Positions 53,403-62,377 of a stretch of 64,000 nt of DNA are shown piece by piece; position 1 is the first letter of the stretch, and each line of letters begins with the position of its first letter. Source of the stretch: Holophagaceae bacterium. Lineage in GTDB: Bacteria > Acidobacteriota > Holophagae > Holophagales > Holophagaceae. Under the pieces are notes generated by a model. That model did no database searches and was not told the origin of the DNA. It saw only the letters and a list, made by a program, of their open reading frames with translations. The stretch covers positions 62,001 through 126,000 of the forward strand of contig JALRCU010000009.1 of NCBI GenBank assembly GCA_023257195.1. The letters run 5' to 3'. Position numbers and translations under genes: made by a program.

Positions 53403-54323
53403 TCAATACATCTCTCGATTGACACCTTTGACGTCTTTACCCTCGTCCGGCGGCAGCGGTTCTGTATAGATGTGCATACTTTGGCTTTTGGTAGGTAGGT
53501 ACGACATACCAAAATAAGTAAATAAAATCAGAAACCAAGACGCAGCACTCACTTTCAGAACTGTGCGGCTTTTCAGGAAGGAGGTGTGGTGCATATGAAG
53601 TACCGCGCCGTAGATCAGCCACGAGATCAGACCCCAATTTTCTTTCGGATCCCAAGCCCAGTAGTCAGACCATGCAAATTTGGCCCATAAGCCTCCGGTG
53701 ATTAAGCCTCCTAAAAGAAATAAGTAGCCAATACGAACCCAATCTCGATGTAAGACCTCAAAATTCACTTCTTGGCGTCCGATGGCACGAGCCCAAAAAG
53801 AATCTTTATCTAAGTTTATAGTTCCAGTTCGAATTAGAGCCAAGATACTCAATATAAAGGCGACTGTAACACTAGAATAGCCTGAGAAATAGATCGTGAC
53901 GTGAGGAAGAAACCAACCGCTATTTAATGCCGGTGGAACAGTAACAATATCGATATCTTGTTTAAGTAAAGCAAATAGCTCAGCTGAAAGAATGATGATT
54001 AATGAAAGAAATCCTAATAATTTTATCTTTTTGAGCCATTCGATGGATAGCGCCAATAAACCGAATAGAAAACTAAAGTAAAGAAGACTCTCGTAGAAAG
54101 TCTTAAAGGGTGGACGACCGGCTATAATACCTCTTGAGACGAGAATATAGACATTCACACACCAACCTAACAGGAAGATAAGCCGAGCAGCCTTGTAGAT
54201 CTCACTTTCATATTTCGATCGAAGGATACTGAGAGCATAGGCGATGCAGGCTACTGTGTAGGCGATCAGCATGAGCTGAAATCCTATTTCAGCTTTGGCA
54301 AAATTAAAATAAAAACTCATCAT
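53403..54323 (-). CDS. ccsA: cytochrome c biogenesis protein CcsA/ResC
   Basis: This 306-residue protein with about eight membrane segments has the haem-handling WWD-type motif SDYWAWDPKENWGLISWL and nearby conserved histidines such as HMHHTSF. With ResB it forms the System II synthase that delivers and attaches haem to apocytochromes c on the outer side of the inner membrane. It starts four bases after resB, so the two are one unit. Confidence 0.93.
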   Translation of the reverse strand: MMSFYFNFAKAEIGFQLMLIAYTVACIAYALSILRSKYESEIYKAARLIFLLGWCVNVYILVSRGIIAGRPPFKTFYESLLYFSFLFGLLALSIEWLKKIKLLGFLSLIIILSAELFALLKQDIDIVTVPPALNSGWFLPHVTIYFSGYSSVTVAFILSILALIRTGTINLDKDSFWARAIGRQEVNFEVLHRDWVRIGYLFLLGGLITGGLWAKFAWSDYWAWDPKENWGLISWLIYGAVLHMHHTSFLKSRTVLKVSAASWFLILFTYFGMSYLPTKSQSMHIYTEPLPPDEGKDVKGVNREMY

Positions 54324-54327
54324 ATTC

Positions 54328-56355
54328 TCAGACTCCTTGGCGTTTTTTTATAATTGGTTTCAAATAAAACATCCATATTGTTCCGATAACAATCATGGCA
54401 AATCCTAGGTAAGTTACCCATAGGCCTGGCTCGTAAACAACCATAATCCCGCTCACGGTAGGATCTTCAGGGTTATAGTTACTTTGGTAAAACCATAATC
54501 CTTTATAGACCAAGGGGTCGTTAACCGAAATTTCTTTTTGAGCTAAAGTCTTTCCTGACGGATCAATAAGAGTAATTTTTGATCGAAAGTCTCTTGCCTC
54601 TTGATCTTTTAAACGGTAGATGAAGCCTATTTTTTTATCGAAGAAAGTTGTTGGCTTTGCTTCTCGTCCATCGAGCCATGCCGTTTCTGTCTTCCCGGTA
54701 CGAGGGTCAGACAGGGAAATTTGTACAGCGGGATTACGCTCTGAAATAGGTCGAACTTGGGTGTTTGGGATGTACTTCCCATCGACTCTCGCATTCAAGA
54801 GAAGAGCCAAAGGTGTAGCAGAAAACCCATTCTTAAAAATAAAAGGGCGATCAAACAGTAGGGGACTTTCTTTGAGAATTTGTGCATTTTCTATCAAACG
54901 AATCTTCATATCTTTCTTCGAAAAGACGACAAATTGCGAAAAGGCTTCTTCGCCAGATGTTTGATATTGAAGACTGAGTCCTGGAGGCAGATTTGCGGCA
55001 TTTAAACTCTTAGAAAATTCAGGATTGCGAGAACTCAGGAGGATTTTAGCCTGCTGACCATCATTTGTAATTAATTCTAGTTCCGCCCAATTTCCCCTGA
55101 GCTCTGGAGGAACTGTTTCAATTTTTACAGGCTTACCATTAGGATCATTTTTAAAAGGAAAATCGTTGAAGAGACGAATCATTTTTAGTTTAAAAACGGG
55201 GAAATCCCATATGCTACCTTTTTTGAATTCTTTATCAAAGGTTTTACCTGCAAATGTTAGTTGAACAAGATGGCTTTTGGGCTCACTTTTCTTGAAGCGA
55301 CTGAGATCATTAACTTTAAATTCCTCACTAAAGACCAGCGCAAACCTTCCTTGGGGATCATTAAATCTTTGGGTTCTTGAATCTTGAGCGACTAGAAACC
55401 CCAAAAGTGGATTTGAGGTACCGGTTCCTAGCATGACTTGCAAAACCGGGTTTTCTGGCGCAGTAATATCGTTTATCCAAGTACTTCGATTAAGTGCATC
55501 CGGAAGTGCTTGGAGTATCTCTAGGCGCTTCCATGTCAGCGGGAGTCTTGCCTTGAGCCCCGCTTCAGCATCATAGGATTTTGGGTTATCTTCAAACCCA
55601 CCCCTACCATCAGGTTGGGTGAAAGCGTATAGGCGATACTCAGGATCATGCTTGACCACCTCGAATTGATCAAGGCGAATAAAGAACGGGAGAGAGAATG
55701 GGTTTTTCCAATCGCCAGGATCGGGCCCTTTGACTTTCCAAAAAATCGAGACTGGTTGATTTTGCTTCAGTTCGTTGAAGGCTCTGACGAAGCCGTATTT
55801 ACCTAGGAGTCCACCCAATAAAATAACTGATGTAGCCAAGTGGACCAGAAGGAAACCCCCTCTTGGGAGGGTGTAGGGTCGTCGCTTCCAGGCAACGGCT
55901 AGGGTACTAGCAGATAAGAGGGCTAAGAGTGAGAGAAACCATAGGGATCGATAGAGATCGTAGGCAAAAGCATACTTAACCAACAAAAGGGCTAGGTCGC
56001 CCCACCAAACTGAGCCATAGAGGTCTAAGTATTCAGAAAACTTCAATTCCTGAAGAATAAGTGTACCTAGAGCAGTTGCTGCGGCTATGAATACCAATTG
56101 AGAGATGGCAAAAGGAATACTAGTGAGTAGTTTATAGGTCCAAGTAGAGGCAAATCCGATGACCAGCCCGGTAATGATAATCAAAACGGCTAAAAAGCCG
56201 GAAATCTGTTGAACATCATTCCATTGCAGACTGTTAAATAAATGCTGAATTAAAATCCATAGGCATACCCAAATAATCAGGGCAAGATTTTGTTGAAGAA
56301 TATTGTCACGAAAGAGTCTTTGATCGGCTTTAGGTGCTACTTTATCTAAGATCAA
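54328..56355 (-). CDS. resB: cytochrome c biogenesis protein ResB (Ccs1)
   Basis: This 675-residue membrane protein has four N-terminal membrane segments, a last one at VTYLGFAMIVIGTIWMFYLKP, and a large periplasmic domain between them. The domain includes LLGGLLGKYGF, RGGFLLVHLATSVIL and the closing VNDPLVYKGLWFYQSNY, a ResB hallmark. It partners the adjacent ccsA product. It is the long form with an extended periplasmic part. Confidence 0.88.
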   Translation of the reverse strand: MILDKVAPKADQRLFRDNILQQNLALIIWVCLWILIQHLFNSLQWNDVQQISGFLAVLIIITGLVIGFASTWTYKLLTSIPFAISQLVFIAAATALGTLILQELKFSEYLDLYGSVWWGDLALLLVKYAFAYDLYRSLWFLSLLALLSASTLAVAWKRRPYTLPRGGFLLVHLATSVILLGGLLGKYGFVRAFNELKQNQPVSIFWKVKGPDPGDWKNPFSLPFFIRLDQFEVVKHDPEYRLYAFTQPDGRGGFEDNPKSYDAEAGLKARLPLTWKRLEILQALPDALNRSTWINDITAPENPVLQVMLGTGTSNPLLGFLVAQDSRTQRFNDPQGRFALVFSEEFKVNDLSRFKKSEPKSHLVQLTFAGKTFDKEFKKGSIWDFPVFKLKMIRLFNDFPFKNDPNGKPVKIETVPPELRGNWAELELITNDGQQAKILLSSRNPEFSKSLNAANLPPGLSLQYQTSGEEAFSQFVVFSKKDMKIRLIENAQILKESPLLFDRPFIFKNGFSATPLALLLNARVDGKYIPNTQVRPISERNPAVQISLSDPRTGKTETAWLDGREAKPTTFFDKKIGFIYRLKDQEARDFRSKITLIDPSGKTLAQKEISVNDPLVYKGLWFYQSNYNPEDPTVSGIMVVYEPGLWVTYLGFAMIVIGTIWMFYLKPIIKKRQGV

Positions 56356-56373
56356 ATCAACCTCGAATTTAGT

Positions 56374-58095
56374 TTAAATAAGAGCCAAGAGACCAAGTAA
56401 GGCGAAGCTAAATTCGGGACGAACATCAATCCGGGGTTTACCGGCTGAAAAACGATGATGATAAAACCACCAATAAAACATGGGATAGCAAAGGGATAGG
56501 ACCAAAATAATGTCCAAAAAGATCCAATTTTTCACCGACAAAAAGGGGTTGACTGTTAGAGCAAGGATTATTGTGCTTAGTAGCATTACGCCGATCAACC
56601 ATAGAGATTTTATTTTACCTAGGGCGATAGGTAGTGTTTCTTTTCCTAATACTTGGTCTTTCTGCATATCCCTTAAGTCGTAAATGAACGTTCGAGAAAG
56701 AGCTAAGGTAAAAATGATCATAAAAACAACACCATGTTGTATGCCAAGGGTGGATTGGTACTGAATACTAGGCGCGGTGACCATGAGGATTGCAATAGAG
56801 AGAGGAACAAAAAAATCCTTACTGCCTGGTATCGATCGCAAGCTAAAGGTTCTCTTGTTGGATCCAGATATACCAATTCGATAGAAGAGACTGGCGCTGA
56901 ATACAATCAGGTAACAAATAAAGTAGGAAAACCCGACTTCCCTCGCAGACACTATAGAGATAAGAGCTGCGATCATACTGGTATTCAATATCAATCGACG
57001 ATGGGCTTCCAGAAATTTAGCTTGGGCGGGACCTTTTACTCCTAGACCTAGGGGTTCGAGGTACGGAGCAGATAGGTACATTGAGATTATAAAAAAACCT
57101 GACGAAATAGCGATAAATAGAGAATCGGGATAATCCAAAAATTTGGAGACCCCAAAAGCCGAAAAGAAAACAGACGTACCCCAAACTAAAGGGTTAGTAA
57201 AAGCACGAGTTAATGTTTTAGTCCATCTTGAAAAATTATCAGAAGTCTCTTCGAGATAATCTACTACTTCATCGACAAGCCAAGTGGGAGTCGATGCGCC
57301 TGCAAGGACACCAACGGTTTCAGAACCCGTAAATTTTGACATGTCAATTTCCTGCGCTGTTTCGACATACTGAACAGGTTTTCCATAACGTTGGGCTAAC
57401 TCTGCAAGATGTTTTGTATTACTTGATTCTTTACCACCCACAACAATAACGTAATCAACTCTTTTGCTTAACGATTCAGCCTCGTCTTGTCTCATCCAGG
57501 TATCTTCACAGATCGTGTTCTCTACAATACAATCAGTGGCTCTATCTTCTATATAAGAAGAAATTGTATGAAAATCTTTAACCGTATAGGTGGTTTGAGC
57601 AACAATCAAACATCTAGAAAGTTCTTTTGCTGTCAACTGCTTTGCTTCCTCCATCGTAGAAATGATGATCGACCCATTTTCAGCAAAACTTCTGTGGGCA
57701 ATGGACTCCGGATGGCCTTTAGAACCTAGGATGATAGTGAAGTAGCCTTTAGGGCTCCATTTCTTAATTTTATTGTGGACTTTTGCAACTTCAGGGCAAG
57801 TGGCATTGACAATATCGAGTTCCCCTTGACTTTGCCTTTCTTTAAGTCCGCGCAAAGCTTGAATCGGGATTCCATGAGCTCGGATTACAACCGTGCCAGA
57901 TTGAACCTGCTCTGGTCCTGTAACCACCGAGACACCTCTATTCTCGATGAGCGCTAAGGCTTGAGGGTTATGGATCAGAGGCCCGAGTGTTTGAACCCTA
58001 GGATTATTGCTTCGGGTAGATGCTTCAAGCACAGCATCCATTGCCCGCTTAACACCCCAACAAAAACCTGCAGTCTTAGCAACAATTACTTTCAT
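56374..58095 (-). CDS. ispH: IspH-UbiA fusion: HMBPP reductase with C-terminal prenyltransferase-like membrane domain
   Basis: Residues 1-285 are a complete IspH: iron-sulphur cysteines Cys12, Cys100 and Cys196, substrate histidines His42, His74 and His128, and the acid Glu130. It reduces HMBPP to IPP and DMAPP. From about residue 297 an eight- or nine-segment UbiA-type membrane domain follows without a break. It keeps the second aspartate motif (Asp473, Asp476, Asp480 in YDLRDMQKDQ). Where the first NDxxD motif should lie there is only LEPLGLGVKGPAQAKF. The domain may be a divergent prenyltransferase. It is 18 bp upstream of resB, so its product may be tied to haem or quinone chemistry; that is inference. 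Confidence 0.9.
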   Translation of the reverse strand: MKVIVAKTAGFCWGVKRAMDAVLEASTRSNNPRVQTLGPLIHNPQALALIENRGVSVVTGPEQVQSGTVVIRAHGIPIQALRGLKERQSQGELDIVNATCPEVAKVHNKIKKWSPKGYFTIILGSKGHPESIAHRSFAENGSIIISTMEEAKQLTAKELSRCLIVAQTTYTVKDFHTISSYIEDRATDCIVENTICEDTWMRQDEAESLSKRVDYVIVVGGKESSNTKHLAELAQRYGKPVQYVETAQEIDMSKFTGSETVGVLAGASTPTWLVDEVVDYLEETSDNFSRWTKTLTRAFTNPLVWGTSVFFSAFGVSKFLDYPDSLFIAISSGFFIISMYLSAPYLEPLGLGVKGPAQAKFLEAHRRLILNTSMIAALISIVSAREVGFSYFICYLIVFSASLFYRIGISGSNKRTFSLRSIPGSKDFFVPLSIAILMVTAPSIQYQSTLGIQHGVVFMIIFTLALSRTFIYDLRDMQKDQVLGKETLPIALGKIKSLWLIGVMLLSTIILALTVNPFLSVKNWIFLDIILVLSLCYPMFYWWFYHHRFSAGKPRIDVRPEFSFALLGLLALI

Positions 58096-58166
58096 GCTTA
58101 TATTCTATCATTTCGGGCAGTTAGATTACTCTATATCACCTGAATATTAGTGATTTGTATGGATGT

Positions 58167-58934
58167 CTAGTTTACAGAAACAAACCAAAAATGAACGCCT
58201 AAGGTGTCTGCAGAATATCCTTGGGGTAAGGGAGGGAATGATCCTGATCTCATAATTGCAAGTCGTGCACTTTCGTCGAAAAAACGATTGCCGCTTGGAC
58301 TTTCAACTTGTAGTCGATCGAAATCGATACTGCCATCTTTTTTTATTCGAAAGTAGATGGCAACCCGACCTTGGCTCCCTGACTTTGACCAATTGGCTGT
58401 AATTTTATTCTGGACCTGTTGTAAGTAGTAGGTGTAGGGGAATTCGCTATCAGTAGCGGAAAGAACTCCTTGTCCCCCACTGATTCCAGAAGAAGCTCGA
58501 AGGCCTGGCATGGGAGTTCCGTTTCCGATTCCCCCACTATTTCCTCTACCCACTGCACCCTGCATCTTGACTTGAGATGGATCGAGTGACTTTGGCGCAT
58601 TAGGAGCTACTCCTAGAGATTGATTATCCAAATTAGTTCCTTTGGCGATCAGGCCTTTTGATTTAGCTCCAAGACGATCTGGTGGCGTTGCAGCGATAGA
58701 TTTTTCATCGTTACGGGCTGCGACCTGCTGCTTTGAACGGACGCGTTGAGGATTTTTTCCTAACTCATTGGCCTCCGCTCCACCACTCAGACCGCTCGAT
58801 GCCAAACTAATCCAAGTCACCTTCGTCGGGACCTGCTTATCAGGGGGGTTGTTGGAGGGAATAATCAAAGCTCCCAGAACTAGGCCGTGAAGGGCAAGGC
58901 TTTGAATGAGTGGTGGTCGCATGGTGCCATTCAT
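58167..58934 (-). CDS. TonB family energy-transducing protein
   Basis: The protein has one N-terminal membrane segment (QSLALHGLVLGALII), a long Gly/Ser/Asn-rich periplasmic linker and a C-terminal TonB-like domain (VQNKITANWSKSG, RVAIYFRIKKDGSIDF, FFDESARLAIMRSGSFPPLP). It should couple inner-membrane proton energy to outer-membrane receptors or the Tol system. A longer frame begins at 58991 inside exbD; I chose the ATG at 58934, ten bases after the exbD stop, giving 255 residues. The linker lacks the usual Pro-Glu/Pro-Lys repeats. Confidence 0.85.
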   Translation of the reverse strand: MNGTMRPPLIQSLALHGLVLGALIIPSNNPPDKQVPTKVTWISLASSGLSGGAEANELGKNPQRVRSKQQVAARNDEKSIAATPPDRLGAKSKGLIAKGTNLDNQSLGVAPNAPKSLDPSQVKMQGAVGRGNSGGIGNGTPMPGLRASSGISGGQGVLSATDSEFPYTYYLQQVQNKITANWSKSGSQGRVAIYFRIKKDGSIDFDRLQVESPSGNRFFDESARLAIMRSGSFPPLPQGYSADTLGVHFWFVSVN

Positions 58935-58944
58935 TGAATTGAAC

Positions 58945-59373
58945 TCATTTGGGAGGAGATTTAACTTCGAGAGGCGCTCCTTCGGTGACAAAACCTACTT
59001 GAGAGAAACCTGCTCCACGAACAGCATCAACCACTTCAATGACCCGTCCATAAAAGAGTTGCTTATCGGCACGAATAAGGATTGGTCGGTTCGATGAAAT
59101 CTGTGATTGTCTGATGAGTTCCTTTTTGAGGCTCTCGAGTGACATTCGTGTGTTTTCGAATTCGATAAACCCATCAGAAGTGATCGCAATAGATAAGGCT
59201 TGACTGTCTAGACTCTTTCCCGTTTGAGTTCGAGGAAGATTTACATCTAATCCACTCGTTAATAGGGGCGCAGTGACCATGAAGATAATAAGTAAAACAA
59301 GCATGACGTCAATGAGGGGCGTCATATTAATTTCGGCCATTTCTTTTTGTCGGTTATACGGACTAAAGGTCAC
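58945..59373 (-). CDS. exbD: biopolymer transport protein ExbD/TolR
   Basis: The 142-residue protein has the ExbD hallmark MAEINMTPLIDVMLVLLIIFM, where the membrane aspartate carries protons, followed by DVNLPRTQTG and a periplasmic domain ending RGAGFSQVGFVTE. It works with an ExbB/TolQ pentamer, but no exbB or tolQ gene is present upstream or anywhere in the window. The TonB-like gene follows at once, so these two are co-expressed. Confidence 0.92.
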   Translation of the reverse strand: MTFSPYNRQKEMAEINMTPLIDVMLVLLIIFMVTAPLLTSGLDVNLPRTQTGKSLDSQALSIAITSDGFIEFENTRMSLESLKKELIRQSQISSNRPILIRADKQLFYGRVIEVVDAVRGAGFSQVGFVTEGAPLEVKSPPK

Positions 59374-59381
59374 GAAGACTC

Positions 59382-60236
59382 CTACACTGCTACGGGTGTA
59401 ACAATATATTTTCCTTTTGTATCTCGAGAGACGATGCCTGCGGGTACATCAGGATCATGCTCAAAAATCAGGACGGTACCGGAGTCACAAACTTCATTGA
59501 GAACTTTGATCTTTTCATCAACACAAGTAACCACGTCTAGATCGTATCCCATGATCCATGCGGGTTGAATATGTCTGGATGTAGGGATTAGGTCAGCTAA
59601 ATAAATAAGTTTTCCTTCTTCGCCTTCAATTACAACATTCTGGAGAGCTTCGATATGCCCTGGTGCTAATCGAACTCGAATGCCTGGAAAGATCTCCTGG
59701 TCTCCCTCTACTGTTTCAAGAAGCCCTAACTCCTCGAGGCATTCCCAATTTTTAGAAAGATAACTTGCACGAACTCTGATGTGGGGGTTTTTTGCGTCCT
59801 CAAGGTCTTTTTTTTGAACAATATATCGAGCATTAGGAAAACTTGGTACGAGCCTGCCTTGGATATCAAAGCGAGTGCTGCCTCCAGCATGATCAAAATG
59901 CAAATGGGTAAGAATACAACAGGTGATATCCGTTGGGGTCAGATTGAAACGAGCAAGCTCACGATCTAGAACCCCTCGACCTTCGAATTTGAAGCGTGCC
60001 ATGAATACTTCATCTTCTTTATCCCCATTGCCATTATCAATGAGAATGTTTTCTTGTTTACCATTCACAAATCCTCGAACAAGAAGACAGTTTGTGGCCA
60101 TCAAGATTTGATTATCGTCATCGGCCGGATAGGCTTTGGACCAGACTACCTTGGGAACAGTACCAAACATCGCCCCTCCGTCAAGTGCGAATTGGCCGCC
60201 GCTAATAATTTGGATGTCCCAAGGTCCTATGTTCAT
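59382..60236 (-). CDS. metallo-beta-lactamase-fold hydrolase, lactonase-like
   Basis: The 284-residue protein has the metal-binding THLHFDHAG motif, a third histidine in APGHIEAL, a bridging aspartate in YLADLIPT and a last histidine in FEHDPDV, as in AttM/AiiA-type lactonases and related MBL enzymes. It hydrolyses an unknown substrate, possibly a lactone. It occupies the place upstream of exbD where exbB would be expected, and starts six bases after the stomatin-like gene. Confidence 0.87.
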   Translation of the reverse strand: MNIGPWDIQIISGGQFALDGGAMFGTVPKVVWSKAYPADDDNQILMATNCLLVRGFVNGKQENILIDNGNGDKEDEVFMARFKFEGRGVLDRELARFNLTPTDITCCILTHLHFDHAGGSTRFDIQGRLVPSFPNARYIVQKKDLEDAKNPHIRVRASYLSKNWECLEELGLLETVEGDQEIFPGIRVRLAPGHIEALQNVVIEGEEGKLIYLADLIPTSRHIQPAWIMGYDLDVVTCVDEKIKVLNEVCDSGTVLIFEHDPDVPAGIVSRDTKGKYIVTPVAV

Positions 60237-60241
60237 AAGAT

Positions 60242-61012
60242 TTATGCTCGAGGTTTTTCACTGTTAGCGTATTTTTCAAAAGCTTTTAGTAAATCCATTG
60301 GCACTGGAAAAATAATTGTACTATTTTTTTCAACGGCAATATCCGAGAGGGTTTGTAAATAACGCATTTGGATTGCAGCTGGATTTTGACTTATCATATT
60401 TGCGGCTTCTAAAAGTTGCTCAGCGGCCGCTAATTCACCCTCGGAATTAATGATTTTGGAACGTTTTTCTCTTTCTGCTTCCGCTTGTCTACCCATCGCT
60501 CTTTGGATTTGTTCGGGTAAATCGATCGATTTCAATTCAACGCTGGTTACTTCGACGCCCCAGGGTTCGGTCGCAAGATCTACAATTTCTCTGAGCCGCC
60601 TGACCAGCGCCTCTCGATCACTCAATATTTGATCAAGTTGAACTTCTCCCAAAATAGAACGGAGTGATGTCTGTGCTTTCTGACTTGTGGCGTAGTCGTA
60701 GTCTTCGACGCCTGTAACGGCTAGAACGGGGTTGGTAACCTTATAGTAAACAACAGCGCTCACTTTAAGGGTTACATTATCTTTTGTGATGATATCTTGA
60801 CTCGGGACGTTTAAAACTATCGACCGGAGTGAAACTTTTACTTGTCGCTCAAAGGGCCTAAAAACAAAAATGAGGCCGGGGCCCCTAATTCCAACCATGC
60901 GACCAAGCCTGAATATGACGCTGCGCTCATACTCATTCACAATGCTAATGCATGTAAAGCCATAAAAGAGTAAAAGAATTAAAAGGGGGGTTTGTAGAAA
61001 TAATTCAAACAT
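60242..61012 (-). CDS. SPFH/stomatin-like protein (slipin)
   Basis: The 256-residue protein has an N-terminal membrane segment (TPLLILLLFYGFTCISIV) and the SPFH domain (NEYERSVIFRLGR, GPGLIFVFRPF, VDLRT-like VSLRSIVLNVP). A helical region EAEREKRSKIINSEGEL and a short tail follow. Slipins form membrane scaffolds or oligomers, often paired with an NfeD protein, which is not found here. It lies between two MBL-fold hydrolase genes. Confidence 0.9.
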   Translation of the reverse strand: MFELFLQTPLLILLLFYGFTCISIVNEYERSVIFRLGRMVGIRGPGLIFVFRPFERQVKVSLRSIVLNVPSQDIITKDNVTLKVSAVVYYKVTNPVLAVTGVEDYDYATSQKAQTSLRSILGEVQLDQILSDREALVRRLREIVDLATEPWGVEVTSVELKSIDLPEQIQRAMGRQAEAEREKRSKIINSEGELAAAEQLLEAANMISQNPAAIQMRYLQTLSDIAVEKNSTIIFPVPMDLLKAFEKYANSEKPRA

Positions 61013-61031
61013 ACTGACTATCTCCTTAGGC

Positions 61032-61652
61032 TTATTGTCTCACGAATAAGTTGTATTCTTTTTCCTCTCCAATGGTTGTAAATTTCCCATGGCCAGGAAT
61101 AACTAGGGTTTCAGGATGACACGGGTAAATTTTCTTCAGAATACTCTCTTTTATTTGTTCTTTAGAGCCACCGGGTGTGTCAGTCCGACCCACACTCCGA
61201 TGGAAGAGAGTATCTCCTGATAAGAGGACTTTTCCTTGATGGAAGTCCCCAAGAAAACAGCAAGATCCCGGAGTATGGCCAGGCGTATGAAGGGTGTCCA
61301 CTCCCAAAAACTTATCTGAGTCCTCTAATTTTGTCATTGCGGGGGCTTCAATTGAAGGAAGACCGAAAAAGGCAGTCTGACGATCGAGGTTTTCGATCAA
61401 AAAATCATCATCGGGATGCAAATAAGCCGGGCAATCGTAATATTCCTGCAGCTCTTTCGTTGCTCCAACGTGATCGAAATGTGCATGTGTATGAAGTAAA
61501 GCCATGATTTGAATTTTTAGAATACCAACTTCTTCTTTGATCCGATTGGATTCCCCGCCGGGGTCTACAATGAATCCTTGATGAGTTACTTCGTTCCAAA
61601 CTAAACTGCAATTGCATTGAAGATCGCCTACTTTGAAGGTCTTAAGATTCAA
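61032..61652 (-). CDS. metallo-beta-lactamase-fold hydrolase, glyoxalase II-like
   Basis: The protein has the glyoxalase-II pattern: HTHAHFDHVGA, HTPGHTPGS, LLSGDTLF and IPGHGKFT, giving the two-metal site. Short members of this family (about 200 residues) hydrolyse thioesters or persulphides. ATG 61670 and a longer frame from 61727 exist, but GAGGAGAG about eight bases before the TTG at 61652 marks the likely start (MNLKTFKVG). The DUF1648 gene is divergent with 46 bp between starts. Confidence 0.88.
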   Translation of the reverse strand: MNLKTFKVGDLQCNCSLVWNEVTHQGFIVDPGGESNRIKEEVGILKIQIMALLHTHAHFDHVGATKELQEYYDCPAYLHPDDDFLIENLDRQTAFFGLPSIEAPAMTKLEDSDKFLGVDTLHTPGHTPGSCCFLGDFHQGKVLLSGDTLFHRSVGRTDTPGGSKEQIKESILKKIYPCHPETLVIPGHGKFTTIGEEKEYNLFVRQ

Positions 61653-61698
61653 CACCTGCCCTCTCCTCATGGATACAATGTAGTCTGAAGATAAAAGT

Positions 61699-62370
61699 AT
61701 GATACCGAATCGTAATAGCCCAAACAAGGACCCTCAGGTACCCTTACAAGCTCGATGGTCAATTTGGGATGTAGGTTTCATTTGCACTGTGGCTTTCGTC
61801 GGATTGATTTATTTTCAGTACTCACCTATTTTGCCTCCCCAAATTGCAACCCACTACAATCTCAGAGGCGTTGCAGATGGATGGACCTCTCGTCAGGATT
61901 TGGGTTGGCTTTTATTCGGTTTTCCTTTTCTAATATGGCTCATCCTTCTGGGGGTGTCCTTTATTCAAAACCCGAGGTTAGATTCTTGGCAAGAGGTTAT
62001 AAAAATTAAAGTTATCAGTAAATTGAGGGGGGCAATCTCCTTGGGTGTCACTATCATTGTCTCGGGGGTTACTTTCGTACCTATTTTTTTTAATGTTTCA
62101 ATTTCACGTTTTCTTACACTCGCTTTATTCTGTTTCTTCTTATCAATATTTTCTATACTTTATCAGACTCAAAGGATGATTCCCATAGAGCATCGCGGCC
62201 ATTATCATTGTTTAATTATTTATCACAATCCTGATGATCCATTGGTATGGGTGAGCCGAATATCAGGCATCGGATGGACGCTGAATTTTGCCCACAAGCA
62301 GGCATATATATGGTTAATTTTTATACTTCTTGCTCCCTTCTTAATGATTTTTTTATTTAATCGCACATAG
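61699..62370 (+). CDS. DUF1648 family membrane protein
   Basis: The 223-residue membrane protein contains the DUF1648 segment LPPQIATHYNLRGVADGW after the first membrane helix, and about four further hydrophobic segments. Such proteins resemble the immunity/regulator-type SdpI but lack clear assignment. The gene is followed seven bases later by uvrC and shares a promoter region with the divergent hydrolase. Confidence 0.8.
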   Translation: MIPNRNSPNKDPQVPLQARWSIWDVGFICTVAFVGLIYFQYSPILPPQIATHYNLRGVADGWTSRQDLGWLLFGFPFLIWLILLGVSFIQNPRLDSWQEVIKIKVISKLRGAISLGVTIIVSGVTFVPIFFNVSISRFLTLALFCFFLSIFSILYQTQRMIPIEHRGHYHCLIIYHNPDDPLVWVSRISGIGWTLNFAHKQAYIWLIFILLAPFLMIFLFNRT

Positions 62371-62377
62371 TGAGTAG

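Noticed and set aside
54620-54964. 114-residue plus-strand frame within resB
   Set aside because: Antisense to conserved resB sequence, arginine-rich and low-information, with no start signal.
58096-58166. TCAC...GTGA inverted repeat between the TonB-like and IspH genes, considered as a CRP/FNR-type operator
   Set aside because: Only four-base arms, and neither the spacing nor the flanking bases fit a known consensus.
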